Shown: piece after piece, positions 6,355-12,447 of the stretch | Layout: each line of letters opens with the position of its first letter | Numbering within the stretch: the stretch's first letter is position 1 | Position numbers and translations under genes: made by a program | The notes under the pieces: generated by a model | What the model saw: the letters and a program-made list of their open reading frames with translations, nothing else | The model's database searches: none | What the model was told of the DNA's origin: nothing | DNA from: Chrysochromulina tobinii | Lineage: Eukaryota; Haptophyta; Prymnesiales; Chrysochromulinaceae | Assembly (NCBI GenBank): GCA_001275005.1 | Contig: JWZX01000097.1 | Span: forward strand, 1-12,447 | DNA: 12,447 bases | Reading direction: 5' to 3'

Positions 6355-8992
6355 TCAAGAGCTGCTAGGTGGTGATACGCAGGCTGGTGCTCCGTTTGTC
6401 TGCTCTTCCTCGTCCTCGTCATCTGACTCGACGACGGCAGCGACTGAAATACTCGAGCCTGCTACCAAGTGAACACCTCCTGGGCTAGCGTTCACTGCTG
6501 AGTGAACTCTTGCAAGTCGTGCATCGTACATGTCGTGACCTTTTGACTTGCTCTTCGTGATCTCTGGCTCGGCTTTGTTCTTCGTGGGCTCTGGAATTGG
6601 TTTGCTGCTGCGCTGGAGCGAGACGTCGGGAAATTGCATGCTCTCCTGGGCAGTGCTCTGGGAGGAGTGGCTCTTGGAGGAGGTGTTCCCTACCTTGACT
6701 GAGGACGTGGCCAAAGTGCGCCTCAGCAGCCGTCTCTCCCGATATTCCCTCAAATGGCGCCGGATCTTCCCCCACACACCCACAGAACGCGGCATGTTGT
6801 TATCTAGGAGCTTCGATGTCTTGGTCTTTGCGATCTGACGGTCCGGTAGATCCCTGGCCAGTTTCTTTCGATCATTGTCATCCAAACCTGAATCCGACCT
6901 TTCCGACGCCGACAGCTTAACCCTGGCCAGTTTCTTTCGGAGCTGGGTCGCATAATCATATTCATATTCGTCTTCATCCTCTGCCGCCTCCGGCCCCTTG
7001 AACAAGCCGCAGCACGTCTTCATGAGCGTCATCCCCCAATGCCGCCAACGTTTCAAATGGAGGAGCGAGATGAAGAAGAAGGACATAGAGAAGACGGCGA
7101 AGAAGATGCCTATGATGCAGCGCTGGAAATTACCTCCGGACGGATCTTCATCTGCGAAGATGAAGTACCTGTGCAAAGGGGCAGGCATGAGGCGCAGGGA
7201 AGAGGGCAGGCAGAAGAGCAGGTAAGAGGGTAGGTGGCAGGGCAGGTAAGAGGGCAGGTAAGAGGGCAGGTACGAGGGCAGGTGGCAGGGCAGGTGGCAG
7301 AGCAGGCAGAAGGGCGCGTATGAGGGCGACGTACCCGGGTGAGACATTCATACCGAAGATGCCGCTCAGGACACCTCCAAACGCCAAGCCGGCGCCGGAG
7401 GCGGAGACCGTGATCTCCCAGCGGAGGAGCGAGTTCCTAATCGAGGTCTCTCGGCTGAGCAGGCGAGCGCTCGAGTCAGATGCGGGTGGGGGGGATCGGG
7501 TGGAGATTGAGGGAGGTTCGGGCGAGATGCACCTGTGGAGCGCGCGCTCAAAGTTGTCCATGTGGATCGAGGCTTTATCGAGCGCGGAGCTTGCCGAGGC
7601 GAGGACGTGCAGATGCGAATCGAGCAAGGCTTCGGCATCTGAGGCGGCGACCGGGTCGTCGGAGAAGCCTAACGCCGCCGCCGCCGAGTCCTTCTCGATC
7701 GCATCATTGAGCATTTCCTCGACGTATTCGACGCATGCTGACCACGTCTGTCGCTCAAACTTGAGCTTGCCAAGGTCGACCCTCCTCTCCTGTACGTGCT
7801 TCTCATCGTCGTCGCGCCCTTCGGTACGTAGCAGTTCGATTTCTCGTTTGGCCTGCTTCAGAAGTGCCTCGCTCCGCTCTAACAACAAATCGTTCAGCTC
7901 GAGGAGTAGCGCATCGAGGGCCTGGTATCCAAAAGTGCCGTGGATCGCCGACTTCTTCTCGTCCTGCGCCTCGATCATCTTCTCGTCCTGCGCCTCGTGC
8001 TGGGCCAGCGCCGCTCGACGCTTCTCTTCGATCCGCGACAGGAGCGAGAACGTGTTCTCCTTCCCCTCGGTCGCCTCCTCCTTGGTCGCTCCTCCGTAGA
8101 AGAGGAAGCCGTGCGTCTGTGCGATGATCGCGCAGATGTTGAGATGCGGGACGGCGAGTAGGATCGAGCCCTGGCGCATCACAAGCAGCGGCTTCGACGT
8201 TCGGTTCTCCATCACACCGAGCTTATAGAACTCGAGCATCCGAAGGTCACGAGCCGAGAGCACGGGCAGCGGACTGCTCACCATGGCGCTCGACTCGGGC
8301 CCGAACTTGGTCAGGAACCAGGTCACGAGCTGCTTCATTGTCAAGCTGTGGTGCGCGTACCCCGCACCCGACCAATCAAACACTCCGACGGTCGTCTCGC
8401 CTTTGTTCACTTTGGATTTGGCGGCCTTCCGCTGGCGCGAGAGGATCTTCAAGTCGATGGAGCAGTATTCTGCCACAGAGCTGGCGATACGCGACTTGCT
8501 GTCCTTGGAGGGGCCTCGCGCCTTGCTGCCGTCGTCATGCTGGGGCGTCGGCAGGCGCGACGCCTCTGTGTCTCCAATCGACCGCAGCTCATGCAACTGC
8601 TCGGACGGCAGCGACCCGACCAGATTTGGATTCGAATTCGTGCGCTTGAGGGTCTTGATCGTCAATACCGATAGACCAAGGGCAACAAGTCGCGCTTGCT
8701 GGTCAGTATGAGGTCCAGCAACCATCTCCGCTAAATTCGGGTTCGAGGCAGAGCGTTCCAAATGAGATGGGAGACCGTGCTCCGTGGATTCGTGTACTGG
8801 AGGTGCTTCAACTCGCCAATCTGAATTTCCCTTTCTTGAGCCTGCACGCCTCTTCCATGCCATCAAGTTCGGTGTGACTGCGGACACAGTCAAAGTTCCA
8901 GCTGCGGCCTCTGTAGCGGGTGCGGTAGCGGCAGAGCGCGCATCAAGCGACAAGCTTCGCAGATTGGTAGTGGCGCCACGCGAGTCTCCCAT
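6355..8992 (-). CDS. Mrs2/CorA-type magnesium transporter with long N- and C-terminal extensions, two exons
   Basis: Exon 1 is 8992-7335 and exon 2 is 7168-6355, joined across a GT-AG intron after the second base of a Gly codon; the product is 823 aa. Mrs2 landmarks: ARDLRMLE at about 247-254, the beta-strand block LLVMRQGSILLAVPHLNICAII at about 269-290, a long charged coiled-coil-prone region (about 320-480), then TM1 (about 528-546) ending in the signature FGMN (F546-N549). After the junction come an acidic loop (DEDPSGG) and TM2 (about 568-590). GMN forms the selectivity filter of this pentameric Mg2+ channel family. Residues 1-190 are disordered, with RSASNP (80-85) and RTNSNP (117-122), both close to the 14-3-3 binding consensus. 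About 230 residues follow TM2, with a duplicated RKKLAR motif and an acidic run near the end. Whether it sits in mitochondria or another membrane is unclear. It is divergently arranged with the FAD oxidoreductase gene. Confidence 0.88.
6852..6939 (-). repeat. 19-bp in-frame direct repeat in the transporter C-terminal tail
   Basis: CCCTGGCCAGTTTCTTTCG occurs at 6852-6870 and again at 6921-6939 (plus strand). The 69-bp offset is in frame and repeats the peptide RKKLAR in the cytosolic tail. This looks like a partial internal duplication giving two basic motifs. Confidence 0.8.
7169..7334 (-). other. Intron of the magnesium transporter gene
   Basis: 166 bp on the minus strand, donor CCCGG/GTACGT and acceptor TTTGCACAG/G. 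Splicing joins FGMNVSPG to YFIFADEDP and so connects TM1 and TM2. GGTAC lies at the donor junction, and GTAC directly follows the acceptor AG. If retained, the reading frame of exon 1 runs through the whole intron and stops just beyond the acceptor, giving a 614-aa protein ending in repeated LPAL. Confidence 0.88.
7193..7324. repeat. 12-bp tandem repeat filling the transporter intron
   Basis: About eleven 12-bp units, plus-strand consensus GGCAGGTAAGAG with variants GGTGGCAG and GGCAGAAG. On the sense (minus) strand this is a pyrimidine-rich CTCTTACCTGCC repeat, stop-free in two frames and able to serve as an extended polypyrimidine tract. Three units keep the exact CAGGTAAGAG form on the plus strand. 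Confidence 0.93.
7955..7997 (-). repeat. 24-bp-period duplication inside the transporter coding region
   Basis: CTTCTCGTCCTGCGCCTCG occurs at 7955-7973 and 7979-7997. It encodes the doubled octapeptide EAQDEKMI / EAQDEKKS in the charged helical region, extending the predicted coiled coil by one repeat. Confidence 0.85.
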
Positions 8993-9288
8993 GTGATGAG
9001 CTTCGGCTCAGACCGAGCGAGACGGACGTCTTCCGGAAGAGAGGCTTCCTAGACCGCGGCTTGTGTTCGCGAGAACGAGGTGCCGACCCGTGAACGTGAA
9101 TACCCGGGTTTGGACTTTCCCCGTCCACACCATCGCACAGCCGATGATAGCGAAGATGATTCACGGTGCGAGGGCAGCTTCGTCCTCTTCAAGTTTCGTA
9201 ATGCTCGCTTTTCCTCGTTTGTATAGCTCGGAATGATCCGTCCGGTCCCTGACATCAAGGTTCGTAGCCGGCCAAAGCCACGGCAAGG
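8993..9288. promoter_or_regulatory. Shared space between divergent transporter and oxidoreductase genes
   Basis: 296 bases separate the two start codons and probably hold both promoters. A perfect palindrome CTTCCGGAAG lies at 9030-9039, close to the transporter start. No clear TATA box is evident on either side. A basic 68-codon minus-strand frame starting with ATG at 9255 could be an upstream ORF but has no recognisable feature. The shared-promoter role is inferred from the arrangement. Confidence 0.45.
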
Positions 9289-10911
9289 ATGAACGTGAAC
9301 GTCGACTACACGGCCTGCGCTCTGCGCATGATCAGACGCTGGTCTGGCATTCGCACGGAGCGCACCGTGCCGACAGCCTCTTCAGCGCGAACGGTGGTTG
9401 CCAGACATCCATTCGATCTCCGTTTTCCAGCACTCCACTTCACGGCCCGCCAGATCGCACTCTGGCTCCTACCTCTCAGGATCGTGCAAGTGGCGTGTGG
9501 GTTAGGTGTACGACTCTTCAAGGGGGTGGTGTCCTTTGGTGATCACTATGTTGAGCCACCACGGACGATTCCGGTGGCCGCCACGTGCGACTGCCTTGTC
9601 GTCGGAGGTGGGCCTGCCGGCCTATCGGCCGCGATCGCAGCTTCTCGCGCCGGCGCGGACACGATGCTCATCGAACGCTATGGCTGTTTCGGTGGTTGCA
9701 TCACCACTGTCGGCATGGAGACCCTGGGCTGGTATCGCTACGAGGGCGTCGTCGAAGGCGAAGGGATCGGTCTCGAGATGGAACGTCTTGCGGCCCGCAT
9801 GGGCGGCACGACCAAGTGGCCCTTCAACAGCAGTGAGTGCCTCGACGCCGAGTATTTCAAAGTCGTCGCCGACGAGCTATTGCGCGCCGCAAAGGTGCGC
9901 CCGCTCTTGCACACGTACGTCGTCGACGTCATCAAGGAGGGGCGTGCGATCGCTGGCGTCGTAATCGAGAACAAGTCGGGTCGTCAGGCGGTGCGCGCGA
10001 AGCGTGTCATCGACTGCACCGGCGATGCCGACGTGGCGTACCTCGCCGGGGCGCGATGCTCCGTGCCAGAGCGCCGCGACATGCTCGGGGTCACCTCCGT
10101 CTTCTCCTGCTCGGGCGTGAATAAGGAGCGTTTCCTCGAGTACACCGAGAGCCACCCGGCCACGTATAAGACATGGTCACGCCGCGGGGGCGAGTGGTGC
10201 CAGCAGACGGCCGAGAAGGAGGAGCATTTGCGCTCGCCCTTCCTCCAGCAGGAGTTTGAGCGCGCGCTCGAGGACGGCGCCATCCCGTCCAACCCTATCA
10301 CCAGAGACATGTGCGGCACATGGTCGGCGCTGTCGGAGGCAGGCGAGGCCACCAACCTCAACCTCGTCCACCAGGTTGGAGTCGACGGGTGCAACGCCTT
10401 CGAGTTGACGCATGCCGAGATGGAGGGGCGTGCGCAGACGCTGCACGCGCTCGCTGCACTTCGTCATTCGGTCCCCGGCTTCGAGAAGAGCAAGCTGCGC
10501 AATTTTGGGATGACCCTCGGCGTGCGGGACACGCGCAAGGTCGTCGGCAAGTACGAGCTCAGCAGCGACGACGTACGCAACCAAGCGCGGTTCGAGGACT
10601 CGATCGGCATCTTCCCCGAGTTCATCGACGGGTACAATATCCTTATCCTGCCGACCACTGGACGATACTTTCAGGTGCCGCTCAGGTGCATGCAGTCGCC
10701 CGATGTCGACAACCTACTCGTGGCTGGTCGCTGTGTTGCGGGCGACAAGGTCTCCCATGCTGCGATGCGCAACATGATGGCCTGCACCGTCACCGGGCAG
10801 GGCGCAGGCGTCGCCGCGGCCGTCAGCATCGCCGAGGGAGTGGGCACCGACCGTGTGAGCATCCGAGGCGTCCAGGCGGCGCTCGGACGCCAGGGAGTGC
10901 GTATCGAGTGA
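9289..10911 (+). CDS. FAD-dependent oxidoreductase (PF12831-like), intronless
   Basis: 540 aa from an ATG to a TGA. Core features: dinucleotide-binding GGGPAGLSAA at 106-115, LIERYGCFGGC at 127-137 with E129 placed to bind the FAD ribose, DCTGDAD at 242-248, GVRDTRKVVGKY at 411-422, GRCVAGDKVSHAAMRNMM at 480-497 and VTGQGAGVAAA at 501-511. These match the FAD_oxidored family common in bacteria, where substrates are mostly unknown. The first about 92 residues precede the usual bacterial start (EPPRTIPVAATCDCLVVGGG). They are rich in Arg and poor in Asp/Glu, with a hydrophobic stretch at about 57-72, so they may be an organelle targeting or membrane-association sequence. C133 and C137 (CFGGC) flank the FAD site but should not be assumed redox active. 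The intronless structure suggests bacterial descent. The substrate cannot be predicted. Confidence 0.9.
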   Translation: MNVNVDYTACALRMIRRWSGIRTERTVPTASSARTVVARHPFDLRFPALHFTARQIALWLLPLRIVQVACGLGVRLFKGVVSFGDHYVEPPRTIPVAATCDCLVVGGGPAGLSAAIAASRAGADTMLIERYGCFGGCITTVGMETLGWYRYEGVVEGEGIGLEMERLAARMGGTTKWPFNSSECLDAEYFKVVADELLRAAKVRPLLHTYVVDVIKEGRAIAGVVIENKSGRQAVRAKRVIDCTGDADVAYLAGARCSVPERRDMLGVTSVFSCSGVNKERFLEYTESHPATYKTWSRRGGEWCQQTAEKEEHLRSPFLQQEFERALEDGAIPSNPITRDMCGTWSALSEAGEATNLNLVHQVGVDGCNAFELTHAEMEGRAQTLHALAALRHSVPGFEKSKLRNFGMTLGVRDTRKVVGKYELSSDDVRNQARFEDSIGIFPEFIDGYNILILPTTGRYFQVPLRCMQSPDVDNLLVAGRCVAGDKVSHAAMRNMMACTVTGQGAGVAAAVSIAEGVGTDRVSIRGVQAALGRQGVRIE

Positions 10912-11069
10912 TTCGATGCAGTCATGGGCAGGCACCAATCGTATGTGTGTGCGGAAACAGTTTGTGTGTTCAGCGACTAAAACATGACACACAGTACAGC
11001 GTCGCTCACGCGGACGCGCCCGCCCGAGGGGGCACGCTCACATGACATCTGGTATGAAGTCCGCAAGGT
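10912..11069. other. Convergent 3' intergenic space
   Basis: 158 bases separate the stop codons of the FAD oxidoreductase and the unrecognised minus-strand gene. It must contain both 3' ends. GTGTGT and ACACAC runs (about 10941-10994) could pair weakly. No clear terminator or gene is seen. Confidence 0.5.
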
Positions 11070-12447
11070 CTAAAGTAGATTTGGAATTTTGGTGTGAGAC
11101 GGTGTGGTGAGCGCGGGGGGACCGCGACGTAGCGCAAGACGCAGCTCCCAGTCGTGCTTTGCCGTCAGGTGCTCAAAGGCCGCGCGCACGATGGCGTGCA
11201 CCAGGGGCGGCGTGCTCGCCAGTGGCGCCAATCGCAGCTCTCGCCGTGCAAAGGTCAACGCCTCCTCGACTTGCTCGTTGTGCACTATTGATGCTATCGA
11301 CTCTCCCCTCGCCCACCCTCGCAACGTTCTCATGTAAACGTTCAGGCTCCCGGCTGTGATGCGTCCGTGGCCCTCTTCGTCGTCATTCGCTTTGATGTGC
11401 ACGGGCCACACCAAGCGGTCGGTGCCCTGCACGGATCTGCGAGCCCTCCACAGGTGCGCACATGCCGCCGCGAATGCCTGCAGCGGAAGCCGGTACGAGG
11501 ACGACGCCTGTGCACGGCTCGTGAGCGCTTCGAGTGAGGCGCCGTGGGGTGCCACTTGGACGAGCCTCCCGAAGACCATCCATCGCACGTACACAAAGAG
11601 CACCTCTTGCGACAGGAGCCCATGGAGCTCGTTCACAAGCTCGTCGTCGGCCATCCACGAAGCGTCGGCCTGTGGAGGGACGCCCAAGGCGGACGCCGCG
11701 CCACGAGCCGCCGTGGCACATGTGCAGCATAACAGGTACGACTTCAGCAGGCCGAGGAGGCGCTCAGCGCTCGGCTTTACATGTGGCGGACGCGAGGGCG
11801 TGGTTGGAGCAGCCGCCAGTCCTGGCAGGTGGCTCGGCGCTACAAGGGCGCCATCCAGAGGCGCAGGCAAAGTTGGCAACGGAACGGCCAAGACAACTGG
11901 CACGGTGGGAGGCAGTCCGCTCGAGATGAGTGCTGTTTCCAATGGCACGGCCGCCACGATTGGCAAGCCGCGGAGAACACCCTCGGCCGTGTGGGCGGCC
12001 TGCGTCGCCTCGGTGGGCATACGGGCAGGGCTAGTTGATGTGGCAGACATTGACGACGCCAACAACTCCGGCAAGCTCAGACCGGAGAGTGCGTCGACCT
12101 TCGACAGCAGCATAGCAAGAGAGGGTGCCTCCACTCTCGTCCCCTTCGTGCTCAATTTAAAGAGTTTCAGCTCGTGCCGCCATATGCCTCGGCCCGCTGA
12201 GTGGCCTTGCACATCAGCGATGAAAGTCACCCCTCTCAGACCACATGTCAAGTTGTACGGATCGCGGAGCTCGTCGGGCACCGAATGGCTCTCTAGCACT
12301 CGATGCACGTGCTCACGCCGGCGTTTGACCAAAGCCTCGAGGAGCACTATCGCTCGCTGGGCTGCTGTGACAGGCAGCTCCCGCAGCGCCAGGACGTGCG
12401 GTGGCACACTTGGGATGACACTGCTCTCCTGTTGTGGTGGAGCTCCA
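11070..12447 (-). CDS. Unrecognised protein (partial, 5' end outside window)
   Basis: An open frame on the minus strand runs from the right edge to a TAG at 11072-11070, giving 458 visible residues. No ATG lies in the first about 110 visible codons; the only nearby start-like codon is a GTG at 12407. The true start, or an upstream exon, is therefore probably outside the window. Codon use has the GC third-position bias of neighbouring genes and there are no stops over 1.37 kb, so it is likely real. An N-terminal globular stretch includes DPYNLTCGLRGVTFIADVQG and WRHELKLFKLS. A Pro/Ala/Leu-rich low-complexity section (about 170-215) follows. The C-terminal part is helical with Trp/Arg-rich segments (VYVRWMVFGRLV, VYMRTLRGWARGE). 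I do not recognise a domain. A DNA- or nucleic-acid-related role is possible but unsupported. The low-complexity part could hide an intron. Confidence 0.6.
   Translation of the reverse strand, partial: GAPPQQESSVIPSVPPHVLALRELPVTAAQRAIVLLEALVKRRREHVHRVLESHSVPDELRDPYNLTCGLRGVTFIADVQGHSAGRGIWRHELKLFKLSTKGTRVEAPSLAMLLSKVDALSGLSLPELLASSMSATSTSPARMPTEATQAAHTAEGVLRGLPIVAAVPLETALISSGLPPTVPVVLAVPLPTLPAPLDGALVAPSHLPGLAAAPTTPSRPPHVKPSAERLLGLLKSYLLCCTCATAARGAASALGVPPQADASWMADDELVNELHGLLSQEVLFVYVRWMVFGRLVQVAPHGASLEALTSRAQASSSYRLPLQAFAAACAHLWRARRSVQGTDRLVWPVHIKANDDEEGHGRITAGSLNVYMRTLRGWARGESIASIVHNEQVEEALTFARRELRLAPLASTPPLVHAIVRAAFEHLTAKHDWELRLALRRGPPALTTPSHTKIPNLL
11095..11129. repeat. Dispersed 35-bp repeat, copy B (3' coding end)
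   Basis: This copy matches 3362-3396 in three ordered blocks (6, 12 and 14 exact bases). It overlaps the last codons of the minus-strand gene, encoding about RRGPPALTTPSH, just before the stop. This suggests the C-terminal tail may derive from a dispersed sequence. Confidence 0.5.

Noticed and set aside
7320-8099. 259-codon plus-strand frame opposite the transporter gene
   Set aside because: Serine-rich low-complexity shadow; the minus strand encodes a recognisable Mrs2 protein.
10311-11045. 244-codon frame overlapping the FAD oxidoreductase
   Set aside because: Arg/Gly/Gln-rich out-of-frame shadow of a conserved coding region.

Overview
The window looks like nuclear DNA of a GC-rich unicellular eukaryote, most likely a microalga of the haptophyte or stramenopile kind. 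The lineage is inferred, not proven. Evidence for a eukaryote: a COMM-domain protein (a eukaryote-only family), a glycolipid transfer protein gene with two GT-AG introns, an Mrs2-type CorA gene with one GT-AG intron, and genes that alternate strand with individual promoter spaces instead of operons. Two genes are intronless and most resemble bacterial families (an erythromycin-esterase-like protein and a FAD-dependent oxidoreductase), which suggests old gene transfer from bacteria.

Layout, left to right: (1) 1-439, minus strand, a COMMD7-like protein cut by the window edge. (2) 555-2126, minus, an erythromycin-esterase-family protein, only about 115 bases upstream of gene 1. (3) 2127-3946, a 1.8-kb space between divergent genes with short inverted repeats, a strong G-run tract, an ACTG microsatellite and no convincing gene. 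(4) 3947-5621, plus, a three-exon gene for a membrane-anchored glycolipid transfer protein (459 aa deduced). (5) 5622-6354, a convergent intergenic space with an AT-rich patch. (6) 8992-6355, minus, a two-exon Mrs2/CorA-type magnesium transporter (823 aa deduced). (7) 9289-10911, plus, a FAD-dependent oxidoreductase divergent from gene 6. (8) 11070 to the right edge, minus, an unrecognised protein whose start lies beyond the window.

The genes do not form an obvious pathway. They are best read as independent housekeeping or accessory genes: COMMD (trafficking or ubiquitin-linked scaffolding), lipid transfer, magnesium transport, a hydrolase and an oxidoreductase. The most unusual material is in the introns. 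All three carry tandem repeats: a 10-bp unit in both introns of the lipid-transfer gene and a 12-bp unit in the transporter intron. Intron 1 of the lipid-transfer gene is also bounded by a 10-bp direct repeat, as expected of introner-like insertions. The transporter intron has no stop in either of two sense-strand frames, and its sense strand repeatedly carries a sequence like the 5' end of U1 snRNA. I found no CRISPR array, tRNA, rRNA or recognisable transposase.
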